From the NCBI GenBank assembly GCA_040381075.1, contig JBEIHX010000001.1, forward strand, positions 189,427-253,426: a stretch of 64,000 nt of DNA, in the 5' to 3' direction. This document shows positions 32,572 to 41,756 of this stretch, piece after piece. Within the stretch, counting starts at the first letter, position 1; each line of letters starts with the position of its first letter. Under the pieces are notes generated by a model. It was not told the origin of the DNA. It did not search any database and saw only the letters and a program-made list of their open reading frames with translations. A program made the position numbers and the translations under genes. The stretch is from JBEIHX01 sp040381075. Lineage in GTDB: Bacteria; Pseudomonadota; Alphaproteobacteria; Caulobacterales; Aquidulcibacteraceae.

Positions 32572-35500
32572 TCACCAGGGATCGATCTGGCTGCGGCGCT
32601 TGCCCGTGACGGGAGCAGGCGCATGCAGGCGCAGTCCGGCGGAAATCCAGAGGCGGGTGTCCGCCGGATCGATGACGTCATCGATCTCGGCATGGGCGGC
32701 TGCATTCTCCGCCTTCCCCCAGGCGTAGGCGGCAGCCACCTGTTTGCGAAAGTACGCCTCACGCGCCGCAGGATCTGCGATGGCGGCCAGCTCTTTGCGC
32801 AGGCCCAGACGGATGGCTCCCTCAAGGCCCATGCCGCCGAATTCACCGCCTGGCCAGCTGACGAGAAACTGTGGCGCGCGCGACTGACCGGCCAGCATCG
32901 CCATCGCCCCCAGCCCATAGGCTTTGCGCAGCACCACGGCGAAGACTGAGGTCGTGAGGCTTGCGCCGGTGACAAACATGCGGGCGAAGCGCCGGACTGC
33001 GGCGCTGCTTTCGCTGTCGGGGCCGACCATGAAGCCTGGGGTGTCGCACAGGAAAACGAGGGGAAGCGCGTGCGCATCGCACAGCTGCATGAAGCGCGCG
33101 GCCTTGTCGGCGGCTGGAGCGTCAATCGCCCCGCCAAGATGCATGGGATTGTTGGCGATCAGTCCCAAGGGACGGCCTTCAACGCGTGCGAGACAGGTAA
33201 TGATTCCGACGCCGTAGCCTGCGCGCAGCTCCATGACGTCATTCAGGTCGCAGATGCCCGCAATGACCGCCCGCATGTCATAGGTGCGCACGCGTTCAGC
33301 TGGCAGGAGCCGTCTCAACCGGCTTGCATCCGGAGCGCTCCACCCGGATCTGCGCCCCTGGAAGAAGCCGAGATAGGTTTTGGCCGCCGTAACTGCGGCG
33401 TCGTCGTTTTCCACCAGGACGTCAACAACGCCGTTGCGCGTCATCACCGGCATGGGGCCGACGGCCTGCGGCGGCGTGACGCCGAGGCCGCCTGCTTCGA
33501 TCAGCGCAGGTCCGCCCATGCCGATGGAGGAATCTTTGGTTGAGATGATGACATCGCAACACCCGAGCAGGGCTGCATTGCCGGCGAAGCAGTATCCGGA
33601 ATTGACGCCGACCAGCGGTGTGAGCGCGCTCAGCCGGGCGAAACGTTCGAAGGATTCGACATCGAGGCCGCTGACGCTGACGATGTCCGTGTCGCCAGGC
33701 CGGCCGCCGCCGCCTTCCGAGAACAGCACGACCGGGAGCCGGTTGCGCTCCGCAATCGCCAGAAGACGGTCTTTCTTCCGATGGGTGTGGTGGCCCTGGG
33801 TGCCGGCAAGCACTGTGTAGTCATAGGCCAGGATGGCTGCGCGCGCGTTGCTGCTGGCGAATTCGCCATTGATGTCGCCAACGCCGGTGATGATCCCGTC
33901 GGCGGGTGTCGTGCGCACGAGTTCATCGCGGGCGCGCCGTCGGGTCTGGGCGGCGATCGCAAGCGGGCCGTATTCAACGAAGGTTCCCGGATCGACGAGG
34001 GCTGCGACCATTTCGCGGGCGGTGCTGCGCCCCGCCGCCCGCCGGCGGGCCACCGCCTCCGGCCTTGCCTCATCGGCAAGCCCCGCCCGCCGGAGCCGCA
34101 GCGCGGCGAGATCCGGGCGCACCGCGGTCGTGTCGTCGTCCGGCGAGGCCTGCGGCGCAGCGCCCTCCCCTTGGTCGGGCGCGAGCCAGAACAGCGGCTG
34201 ACCTTCGCGCACCTGCGCGTCCACAGCGACGCCGAGCCTGACGATCCGACCGGCCTGCGGCGCGGCAACGAGCGTGACCATCTTCATCGCCTCGATCGCG
34301 ACGACGGCCTGACCGCTGGCGACAGTTTCGCCTGCCGCGGCCTGCAGCCCCGTCACCACCCCTGTCACCGGCGCGCTGACGCGCAGGCCTGGCGCATCGT
34401 CTTCTGCTGAGCCGCCCAGCGATGCGAGGACCGCCCCCTCGCTGCGGCTCGGCAGCGCATCATCGCCGGCGACAGATGGCAGGTCATGTGTCGGGGCTGC
34501 GGGCGCCGGCGCGCGGCGCACTCCTGAATGGCTTTCGGTGGCCAGTTCAACTGCGTTCGAATCAACAAAACCGGTCGTCATGTCCTCGAACAGTCGTGTG
34601 CGATCGAGCAGCGTCTTCAGGAAGGCGAGGTTGGTGTCGATGCCGGCCACGCGGCAATCTGCAAGCGCACGGCGCGCCTTGGACCGCAGCGCCTCCCAGT
34701 CAAGTGATCCGGTCGACACGATCAACTTTGCAAGCAGGCTGTCATAGCGCGGATTGATGGCGTAGCCGGCATAGCCGTAGGCATCGGCTCGCAGGCCCTT
34801 GCCAGACGCCAGTTCAAAGGCGGCGATGACGCCCGTCGCCGGCTGCGGCGCGCCCTCAGCTGAAAGACATTCTGCGTTGATGCGCGCCTGCAGGGCTGCG
34901 CGCATTGGAGATGACAGACGCTGCTGATCCAGTCCCATGGAGGCCAGCGTGTGACCGGCGGCTATGCGCAGCTGGATCGCGACGAGATCGATGTCGAGCA
35001 CTTCCTCGGTGACGGTATGCTCAACCTGAATGCGTGGATTTACCTCGAGGAAGTAGAAGGACGAAGCCTGGGCTTTTCCTTCGAAAGCGGCGGCGTCGAC
35101 CAGAAACTCGACCGTCGCCAGACCTACAAGATCGCCCGCGGCTGCTATGGCGACCGCCGAGCGTGTCATTTGATCACGGATGTCGTCTGGAAGGCCTGGA
35201 CAGGGAGCAATCTCAATCAGTTTCTGGTGACGACGCTGCAGCGTGCAGTCACGTTCGCCTGCGTGCAGGATGGCGCCGGACGCATCGGCCAGGATCTGCA
35301 CCTCAACGTGCCGCGCCCGGTCCAGACAACGTTCAACAAACACGCGTCCGTCGCCGAACGCCTGTTCGGCCTCGCGCACGCACGCAGCATAGGCGCCGTC
35401 CAGATCGACGCGCCGGCGCACGATGCGCATGCCGCGTCCTCCGCCTCCGGCAACGGCCTTGATGACCATGGATGCGCCGGCCAGCTTGCGAAAAAACGTG

Positions 35501-35982
35501 TGGGCCTGCGCGAGACTGACGCAGCCCGGTGCGCCGTCGAGCACGGGCGCGCCGGTTGCAGCCGCAAGGGCGCGCGCGCGCGCCTTGTCGGCGAACAGGG
35601 CGAGCGTGGCCGGCGCGGGACCGACGAAGGTCAGTCCGGCCTCGGCGCAGGCCTGCGCGAAGTCGGCGTTCTCGGCAAGAAATCCATAGCCAGGGTGGAC
35701 GCCGTCACATCTTGCCGCGCGTGCGCAGGCGACGACTGCAGCGATGTCGAGATAGGCGCGTGGACCTTGCCCCGGGATCTGCACGGCCTCGTCTGCGCGG
35801 AAGCGGTGCAGGCTTGCCGCGTCGTCTTCTGCGTAGATGGCGACCGAGCATGCGCCGAGTTCAGCGATTGCGTCGGCGATGCGGATGGCGATTTCGCCAC
35901 GATTCGCGATCAGAATGCGCCGTAGCGGCGCCAGGTCAGCCGGCCCCATAGGCGCTGAGGGCCGCTGGCGTGTCGGCGTCAT
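32572..35982 (-). CDS. Single-chain biotin-dependent acyl-CoA carboxylase (BC-BCCP-CT)
   Basis: 1136 aa, one polypeptide. Order: biotin carboxylase (LRRILIANRGEIAIRI, GGGGRGM, RDCTLQRRHQKLIEIAP, about 15-460), biotinyl domain with EAMKM (near 570), then beta and alpha carboxyltransferase halves (about 620-1120). The length and layout match single-chain long-chain acyl-CoA carboxylases rather than split AccA/AccB/AccC/AccD. I chose ATG 35982 because GAGGTGA lies just before it, although it overlaps the upstream esterase by 47 bp; ATG 35949 has no such site. Likely substrate: a CoA ester from this pathway, for example at a methyl-branch blocking beta-oxidation. Confidence 0.88.
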   Translation of the reverse strand: MTPTRQRPSAPMGPADLAPLRRILIANRGEIAIRIADAIAELGACSVAIYAEDDAASLHRFRADEAVQIPGQGPRAYLDIAAVVACARAARCDGVHPGYGFLAENADFAQACAEAGLTFVGPAPATLALFADKARARALAAATGAPVLDGAPGCVSLAQAHTFFRKLAGASMVIKAVAGGGGRGMRIVRRRVDLDGAYAACVREAEQAFGDGRVFVERCLDRARHVEVQILADASGAILHAGERDCTLQRRHQKLIEIAPCPGLPDDIRDQMTRSAVAIAAAGDLVGLATVEFLVDAAAFEGKAQASSFYFLEVNPRIQVEHTVTEEVLDIDLVAIQLRIAAGHTLASMGLDQQRLSSPMRAALQARINAECLSAEGAPQPATGVIAAFELASGKGLRADAYGYAGYAINPRYDSLLAKLIVSTGSLDWEALRSKARRALADCRVAGIDTNLAFLKTLLDRTRLFEDMTTGFVDSNAVELATESHSGVRRAPAPAAPTHDLPSVAGDDALPSRSEGAVLASLGGSAEDDAPGLRVSAPVTGVVTGLQAAAGETVASGQAVVAIEAMKMVTLVAAPQAGRIVRLGVAVDAQVREGQPLFWLAPDQGEGAAPQASPDDDTTAVRPDLAALRLRRAGLADEARPEAVARRRAAGRSTAREMVAALVDPGTFVEYGPLAIAAQTRRRARDELVRTTPADGIITGVGDINGEFASSNARAAILAYDYTVLAGTQGHHTHRKKDRLLAIAERNRLPVVLFSEGGGGRPGDTDIVSVSGLDVESFERFARLSALTPLVGVNSGYCFAGNAALLGCCDVIISTKDSSIGMGGPALIEAGGLGVTPPQAVGPMPVMTRNGVVDVLVENDDAAVTAAKTYLGFFQGRRSGWSAPDASRLRRLLPAERVRTYDMRAVIAGICDLNDVMELRAGYGVGIITCLARVEGRPLGLIANNPMHLGGAIDAPAADKAARFMQLCDAHALPLVFLCDTPGFMVGPDSESSAAVRRFARMFVTGASLTTSVFAVVLRKAYGLGAMAMLAGQSRAPQFLVSWPGGEFGGMGLEGAIRLGLRKELAAIADPAAREAYFRKQVAAAYAWGKAENAAAHAEIDDVIDPADTRLWISAGLRLHAPAPVTGKRRSQIDPW

Positions 35983-37390
35983 AAATCACCTCGGGGGCGA
36001 CGCGGATCGCGAGGCTTGCGCGGCGGTCGCGGGCATAGGTCGGCCATGGCGGGATGGCCGGACCGTTTGGATCGCCGTAGCGCACGAAACGGGCGACAGT
36101 GCTGCTCCACGCGTCGGCCAGCAGACGATTCTGCTCTGTGTTGGGATGAAAGCCAACAACCTGGCCTTCGGGGACGGCGTCGAACAGGTTGAAGGTGAAC
36201 GCCATGTCGCTCGCATGTGTGGGGCCGAAGGGATGATCTGTTTCGGCCTCAAAACTATAGAGCCACGCCGGAGAGCCGGCCGCGCCGCACGCCTGTGCGG
36301 CGCGCACGGCCGGCGCGCGAAAGTAATCGTACCAGAAGCGTGTCATGCGCGCGCGCGTATCGCCGACGGGCGTGTGGGCGTCGAGATAGGCGGCGTAGCG
36401 GTCAGGTTGTCCGGCCGAGATGGTGTTGCCGATGCCAAGCACGATCATGTCAAGATTTGGCAGATCATACTCTTCGATCGAGGGCACGAGCATCGTGCCT
36501 TCATCGCGACATGTGCCAATGATCAGCGGTGTTGTGTTGACGCCGCGCGCGATCGCTTCTTCGATCGGGGCGACCACGACATGGCCGTCAACGAACCCGC
36601 CGCCCGAAATGCCGGTTCGGGTCTGCAGGTCAAACAGGTCTGCCCCACTCATGGCCTTCAGATGAGCCAAGGCCTCCGCCTCCGGCAAGTCCAGCGCCGC
36701 TGCGAGAGCGCCAAAGGCGTCGTTGGGCGCACGGGCGATTTCGCCGGGACTGAAGGCCATGGCGCGGGTGAAAAGTCCGCGCGCCGCAGGCGCGCCCATC
36801 AGTGCAAGGACAGATCCGGCGCCGGCGCTGACGCCGCACACCGTGACCTGATCTGGATCGCCGCCAAAATCACCGATGACCTGACGAATGAAGTCCAGGG
36901 CGGCGATCTGGTCCTGAAAACCAAGGCAGGCGCTGCCGCTATAGGCCGGGCCGAAGCGGCTGAGGTCGAGGAAGCCGTACAATCCGAGCCGGTAATTGAT
37001 GCTTACCACAACGATGTCATGGCGCGCCGCAAACGGCGACGGGTCGAAGTCATTGGCGGAGCCCGCGGAAAAGCCGCCGCCATGAATGTAGACCAGCACA
37101 GGTCGCGCGCGCGCATCGACGCCGGGCGTGTAGATGTTGAGATGCAGCATGTCCTCGCTCATGACGCCGGGAATCTCGCCGCGGTTGAGCGTGGAAGGAA
37201 ATGGCAACTGAAAGGAGCGGTTTGCAGGCCCTGTGGCGTCGCGCACGCCACTCCAGGCGGCTGACGGCTGCGGCGGGCGCCAGCGGGCTTCACCGACCGG
37301 TGGGGCGCCATAGGGAACCCCCGTGAAACTCAGCGTGGCGCCAAGGCGCTGCCCGCGGAGTGCTCCAAACCGTGTCTTGACCTCAGTCAC
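35936..37390 (-). CDS. Type-B carboxylesterase (second paralogue)
   Basis: 484 aa from GTG 37390, supported by GGGAG 8 nt upstream and by alignment with the start of the 17404 esterase; an ATG at 37414 is the alternative. TRFGALRG, LNIYTPG, the oxyanion IHGGGF, nucleophile GVSAGAGS and ETDHPFGPTHASD are visible. It heads a minus-strand run into the carboxylase and dehydrogenase genes. The two type-B esterases share domain layout and many motifs, which suggests duplication with different ester preferences. Confidence 0.88.
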   Translation of the reverse strand: MTEVKTRFGALRGQRLGATLSFTGVPYGAPPVGEARWRPPQPSAAWSGVRDATGPANRSFQLPFPSTLNRGEIPGVMSEDMLHLNIYTPGVDARARPVLVYIHGGGFSAGSANDFDPSPFAARHDIVVVSINYRLGLYGFLDLSRFGPAYSGSACLGFQDQIAALDFIRQVIGDFGGDPDQVTVCGVSAGAGSVLALMGAPAARGLFTRAMAFSPGEIARAPNDAFGALAAALDLPEAEALAHLKAMSGADLFDLQTRTGISGGGFVDGHVVVAPIEEAIARGVNTTPLIIGTCRDEGTMLVPSIEEYDLPNLDMIVLGIGNTISAGQPDRYAAYLDAHTPVGDTRARMTRFWYDYFRAPAVRAAQACGAAGSPAWLYSFEAETDHPFGPTHASDMAFTFNLFDAVPEGQVVGFHPNTEQNRLLADAWSSTVARFVRYGDPNGPAIPPWPTYARDRRASLAIRVAPEVIYDADTPAALSAYGAG

Positions 37391-37640
37391 CGCACCGCTC
37401 CCGATCGCCTGCATCCGCCGCCGGGCGGACTCGCCGACCCTCGACGAGGATGCGCCCTGCGCCAAGCGCCAACCACGCCAGCCGGAAAAGCAAACGCGGA
37501 CGCCGCCGCTGCTGCTTTGCGCTGGTCTCGGCCCGCCACTGCGGCGCTGCCCGCCCGCCGCGATGACCCGAGGGGGCCGGGACCGCACATCGGCCGTCGG
37601 GGGGCGCGCCGGAGCTGCGGCGTGAGCTGCACCACTGGCC

Positions 37641-38888
37641 CTACCGGACCGCGGTGATCACCGGCTTTCGTCGCTGCGCGCGGAAATCCGATGGTGTGCG
37701 GCCAGTCCAGGTCACGAAAGCCCGGGTAAAGTCAGCGGGCTCGGCAAAGCCAACCTCCTCGGCGATGTCGGCGATGGTGAGGTTGGTCGAGGCAAGAAGC
37801 CTCTGCGCCAGCTCCCGGCGCACCTTGACCTTGATTTCCTGAAAGGTGACGTTTTCGCGCTGCAGCTTGCGCGACAGTGTGCGCGGACTGCAGCACATGA
37901 TCTCGCCGATCATATCGAGCCCAACGGGACCGGAGCGGTCGCGATAGAGATCAATCAGCACCTGCTCGACCTTGCTCGCCAGCGACTGATCGCGCCCGGG
38001 GATCTCGAACCAGTCGGTCAGACCGTAGGCAAAATCACGGTCGCGCAGCTCGACAGCGGTACGGATGATCGGCGCGTTGAGACACGAGCGATCGAACTTG
38101 AGGCGGCTGTGCGGCAGGTCGAACATGGTTGGGCAGTCGAATACCCGGCAATAATCCATCGCACCTTCCGGTCTGGCCGTCGAAAAACCCACCTCAGTGA
38201 GCCGGATGCGTCGGCCGACAAGCCAGCACTGGAACTTGTAGACCCAATAAAGCCCGAACCAGGTCAGCAGGTGGGGCTCAGTCGCCTTGCTGAAGCCGCT
38301 GGCCTTGAACGTCATGACGACGTCGCCGGGCGGGGAAGCGTCAATGGAGAGCTCAAGATCGTGGCGCACCGCATTGACCAGCTTGACCAGTTTGACCATG
38401 GCCTGGCCGAAGGTCTTGCAGTCTACCGCACCGCGTCCGACAAGGTAGCTCATCTCCTGCTTGCAGGGGGTTTCCATGTAGCCGAGGTATTCGTCGTTGA
38501 GCGTGCGGCGCACCGCCATGACCAGTCGCTGCAGTTCCCCGCCGGTGATTTCCGCGCCCGGGTCAAAATACACCGCTGAATCAAGATTGGCTTCGCGCAG
38601 GAGCGCGACAGGATCGTAGCCCTTGCTCACAGCGCCCTGCAGGACGCCGCGTATGTAGTAGGAATCGACCTTGCGCGAGCCGCCGGCCGCGAGCTGATCC
38701 GCCCCGCCCGGCGGCGCGGCCGCGGGGCGACGGGTCTTCAGAAGAACGGCCTCAGACAACCTGACCTCCCTATCGCTGTCAGCGAACTGCATCAAACCAT
38801 CATCGAAATCCGTCGCCACCGCAATACAGCGCGGCGCAGGTTCACAGATCTGGCTCGATTTCCCATGGGCTATGGCGGCAGGCGCCAC
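37641..38888 (-). CDS. AraC-family transcriptional regulator (OruR-like N-domain)
   Basis: 415 aa. Residues about 70-290 resemble the arabinose-binding-like domain found in OruR/OxoR-type regulators. The C-terminal about 110 residues are a double HTH: MIGEIMCCSPRTLSRKLQRE and LTIADIAEEVGFAEPADFTR. The start is uncertain: GTG 38888 is furthest upstream, and ATG 38792 (MQFADSDREV) is equally possible. It is divergent from an SDR gene at 38965 and lies upstream of the esterase-carboxylase-dehydrogenase run, so it is the likely activator of one or both. Confidence 0.85.
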   Translation of the reverse strand: MAPAAIAHGKSSQICEPAPRCIAVATDFDDGLMQFADSDREVRLSEAVLLKTRRPAAAPPGGADQLAAGGSRKVDSYYIRGVLQGAVSKGYDPVALLREANLDSAVYFDPGAEITGGELQRLVMAVRRTLNDEYLGYMETPCKQEMSYLVGRGAVDCKTFGQAMVKLVKLVNAVRHDLELSIDASPPGDVVMTFKASGFSKATEPHLLTWFGLYWVYKFQCWLVGRRIRLTEVGFSTARPEGAMDYCRVFDCPTMFDLPHSRLKFDRSCLNAPIIRTAVELRDRDFAYGLTDWFEIPGRDQSLASKVEQVLIDLYRDRSGPVGLDMIGEIMCCSPRTLSRKLQRENVTFQEIKVKVRRELAQRLLASTNLTIADIAEEVGFAEPADFTRAFVTWTGRTPSDFRAQRRKPVITAVR

Positions 38889-38964
38889 GGCCGGACGTTC
38901 GGCGCGGGGCTAGTGGTGTGGCCTGGAACCGGCGATTGCCGCTGGCGGGAAGGGTCCGCAAGAC

Positions 38965-39729
38965 ATGGATGTCAGGGGCGCAAGGGGCGTGTTTGTGGGC
39001 GGGGCGTCAGGCATGTGTCTGGCGACGGCCAGGATGTTTGTCGAAAAGGGCGGGCGCGCCGCAATTCTGGATCGCGCCGCCTCTGACGGCGCGGCGATCG
39101 CGCAGAGCGTCGGCGCGCAATTCACGCCATGCGATGTTGTGGATTACGACGGCATGGGTCGGGCCATTGATGCGGCGGTCGATGCGCTGGGCGGGGTGGA
39201 ATTCTGCGTCAACACTGCAGGTGGTGCGGTTGCTACGCGCACCCTCTCCCGCGAGGGCGCCATGCACCCGATCGAAACCTTCGAGGGGGTCGTCAGGCTG
39301 AACCTCGTGGCGAGTTTCAACATCAACCGGCACATCGCGCGGCGCATGGCGGTGAATGCGGCGAATGCGGATGGCGAACGCGGCGTGATGATCAACACCG
39401 CATCGATCGCTGCGTTCGAGGGCCAGATCGGTCAGGTCGCCTACACCGCCGCCAAGGCCGGCATCGCCGGCATGACGCTCACCATGGCGCGCGATCTCGG
39501 CCCGCTCGGAATCCGGGTCATGACCATTGCGCCGAGCCTGTTCGCCACAGGCATGACCAGCCGCGTCCCGCCAGAGGTGGAGGACAGGCTTGTCCGTGAT
39601 GCGGCGTTTCCCCGGCGGATGGGACGGCCTGAGGAATTTGCGCGGCTTGCAATAATGATTTTTGAAAACCCGATGATGAACGGCTCAACAATCCGCATTG
39701 ACGCTGGTCAACGCTTTGCGCCGAAATAG
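38965..39729 (+). CDS. SDR, 3-hydroxyacyl-CoA dehydrogenase type II-like
   Basis: 254 aa NAD(P)-binding oxidoreductase. GVFVGGASGMCLATARMF (Gly motif), NTAGG, and TASIAAFEGQIGQVAYTAAK with catalytic Tyr-x3-Lys match the 17beta-HSD10/type II HADH group, which oxidise 3-hydroxyacyl-CoA and some steroids. It stands alone on the plus strand, divergent from the AraC gene and convergent with the dienoyl-CoA reductase-like SDR. GGGAAGGG precedes the ATG. Confidence 0.86.
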   Translation: MDVRGARGVFVGGASGMCLATARMFVEKGGRAAILDRAASDGAAIAQSVGAQFTPCDVVDYDGMGRAIDAAVDALGGVEFCVNTAGGAVATRTLSREGAMHPIETFEGVVRLNLVASFNINRHIARRMAVNAANADGERGVMINTASIAAFEGQIGQVAYTAAKAGIAGMTLTMARDLGPLGIRVMTIAPSLFATGMTSRVPPEVEDRLVRDAAFPRRMGRPEEFARLAIMIFENPMMNGSTIRIDAGQRFAPK

Positions 39730-39813
39730 CTGGCCCGCCCATCTGCGCGCCGAAACGCTGGCGTGTGCGCGGCTCCAGGCAACCAGTTGGGATCCGGTGG
39801 CGCCGGACTGGGC

Positions 39814-40608
39814 TCAGGACGATGCGCCTGGACCAGTCATTCCCCACCCGCCATCCACCGGGATGACTGCGCCAGACACGAAACTGGCGTCTGCTGACGC
39901 CAGAAACAGCGCCATCGCCGAGATGTCGTCAACGGTTCCGTAGCGGCGCAACGGCACAGACTGGACGACCCGGTCTGCGGTCTCGCCGGAGGGCTTGGGG
40001 GCCAATCGGTCGAGGCCTTCAGTGCCGGCGATCGGGCCTGGCGAAATGGAGTTGACCCGCACCCCATCGGGACCCCATTCTTTCGCCAGGACGCGCGTGA
40101 TCTGGTCCACTCCGGCTTTGGCGGCGCAGGCGTGTACCTGCAGGCTGAAGGGCACGTAGGATTGCGGCGCCGAGATATTGATAATGCACGCTCCTGGTTT
40201 GCGCAGACGGGCGTAGGCGGCGCGCATCACGTTGAACGTGCCAAGCACGTCGATGTCGACGACCACCTTGAAGCCGTTTGGACTGAGGTCCTTTGCCGGC
40301 GCAAGGAAGTTCCCGGCTGCTCCTGAGACCAGCACGTCGATTGATCCCACTGCCGAGCTGAATTCCGCGAGAGCCTGGTCGACGCCGGCGGCGTCGCGGA
40401 CGTCTGCCTGGAAGGCGAGAGCGCCGGCGTCGAAGGCGCGAAGGCGCTCGGTGGCCGCCGCCAGCTTGTCAGCTTTCCGGCTGAGCACACCCAGGCGCGC
40501 CCCGGCCCGGGCGAAGGCCTCCGCGATTGCAAGATTGATTCCGGAGGTTCCACCTGCAACGAAGACGTTGCGGTCGGTGTAATCATAAGACCGCGTCAGC
40601 GCAGGCAT
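39814..40608 (-). CDS. SDR, 2,4-dienoyl-CoA reductase-like
   Basis: 264 aa. VAGGTSGINLAIA (Gly motif), SGAAGNFLAPAKDLSPNGFK, DIDVLGTFNV and VNSISPGPIAGTEGLDRL match DECR2-type peroxisomal 2,4-dienoyl-CoA reductases. As usual for DECR, the YxxxK Tyr is not in its classical position (HACAAKAG). It is 5 bp from an isomerase-like crotonase, so the two form an operon for unsaturated acyl-CoA intermediates. Confidence 0.85.
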   Translation of the reverse strand: MPALTRSYDYTDRNVFVAGGTSGINLAIAEAFARAGARLGVLSRKADKLAAATERLRAFDAGALAFQADVRDAAGVDQALAEFSSAVGSIDVLVSGAAGNFLAPAKDLSPNGFKVVVDIDVLGTFNVMRAAYARLRKPGACIINISAPQSYVPFSLQVHACAAKAGVDQITRVLAKEWGPDGVRVNSISPGPIAGTEGLDRLAPKPSGETADRVVQSVPLRRYGTVDDISAMALFLASADASFVSGAVIPVDGGWGMTGPGASS

Positions 40609-40613
40609 TGCAG

Positions 40614-41399
40614 CTATTTCTTCAGCATGCGGGTGAAGACTGCCTGCGCCTCAGCCGAGCTGGTCAACGGGATCACCACGCGGAATTCCTCCATGATGCG
40701 GCTGTCGAGCTTCTCAGGATCACGCCGCAGCAGGCGTTTGGTTTCGCGCAGCGAGGTCGCAGGCTTGGCGGCCCAGATGCGCGCGAGGGCGCATGCCTGT
40801 GCGTAGCCCTCTCCGGCCGCGGCCTCCATCGTGGCCAAACCGAGACCGACCGCCTCGGACGCGGTCACCATCCCGGCGCTGAAAAACAGCTGCGCCGCCT
40901 TGAGATAGCCGACCCGCTCCTGCAGCAATTGCGTCGACCCCGCCTCGGGGACTACGCCGAGGTCGACAAATGGAAAGCGGATCTTGGCGTCCGGTTCAAC
41001 CACGACTGCATCGACCAAAAGCAGGAGCGTTGCGCCAAACCCCACGGCATTGCCCTGCACGACGGCGATGAGCGGCTTTTCGACCTCCCGCATGACGAAC
41101 ACCAGATCGATGCTCGGGGTGCTGCGCCCGAGCACGCTGGCGGGATCGACGCCACGTCTTTCGACAGCGTCGCCATACGCCTTGAAATCCGAGATGTCGT
41201 TGCCGGCGCAGAAGTCCCGCCCTTCGCCGCGCAGCAGGATCACCCGGATGTCGGGATCGGCGTCCAGTTCGCGCAAAGCCCTTCCGATATCGGCGTACAT
41301 GCTTGATTTGAGGGCGTTGCGCCGATCGGGCCGCGCAATCACGACCACACCCAATGGTCCGTCACGTTCGATACGGATCAAGTCCGAGGTCTCGGTCAT
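40614..41399 (-). CDS. Delta3,Delta2-enoyl-CoA isomerase-like crotonase
   Basis: 261 aa crotonase. The oxyanion segment FCAGNDISDF and RFPFVDLGVVPEAGSTQLL fit enoyl-CoA isomerases (ECI2 type): the GGCEL hydratase Glu is absent (GFGATLL) and the Glu in VPEAGS takes its place. It shifts double bonds so that beta-oxidation can continue. It is transcribed before and with the dienoyl-CoA reductase-like gene, a pairing that makes functional sense. Confidence 0.83.
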   Translation of the reverse strand: MTETSDLIRIERDGPLGVVVIARPDRRNALKSSMYADIGRALRELDADPDIRVILLRGEGRDFCAGNDISDFKAYGDAVERRGVDPASVLGRSTPSIDLVFVMREVEKPLIAVVQGNAVGFGATLLLLVDAVVVEPDAKIRFPFVDLGVVPEAGSTQLLQERVGYLKAAQLFFSAGMVTASEAVGLGLATMEAAAGEGYAQACALARIWAAKPATSLRETKRLLRRDPEKLDSRIMEEFRVVIPLTSSAEAQAVFTRMLKK

Positions 41400-41756
41400 G
41401 TCATTCCCCTGCGCCGCTCCCGCCCCGGGCGGCTGGCTTCAACCCCTTCGGCGACGCCGCCTCCAGTTCGCCTCCATCACCTCTGTGGTCGAGGGTGAAC
41501 CAGGCCGACCGGGCAAGCAATTCGCGTCGTCCCCAAACGATTTTCCGCAGGGGAGGCTATGTCCGTATTGCCCTGCGCGACTGGCGGGTTTCGCTACGGC
41601 GCGCCGCCGGGCGTAGAGATATCGTCTCACGCCGGGATGGGCGCGCCGTTCGCCGGTTCGCACGAGCTCCAGCAGCCCATGTCAGGCGGGGCGGGGTCAG
41701 GCGGGGCGGGCCCTCATGGAGACAGGAAACTCCCCGCAGGCAAGAGGATGCTGGCT
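41400..41756. other. Divergent intergenic region with a 15-bp tandem duplication
   Basis: About 360 bp between the minus-strand isomerase and the plus-strand thiolase; it must contain both promoters. The only clear structure is the tandem repeat at 41681-41710. No convincing -35/-10 pair or gene seen. Confidence 0.5.
41681..41710. repeat. Two perfect tandem copies of a 15-bp unit
   Basis: GTCAGGCGGGGCGGG occurs at 41681-41695 and again at 41696-41710, ending 46 bp before the thiolase start. It could be a duplicated regulator site or chance slippage in GC-rich DNA. Confidence 0.9.
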
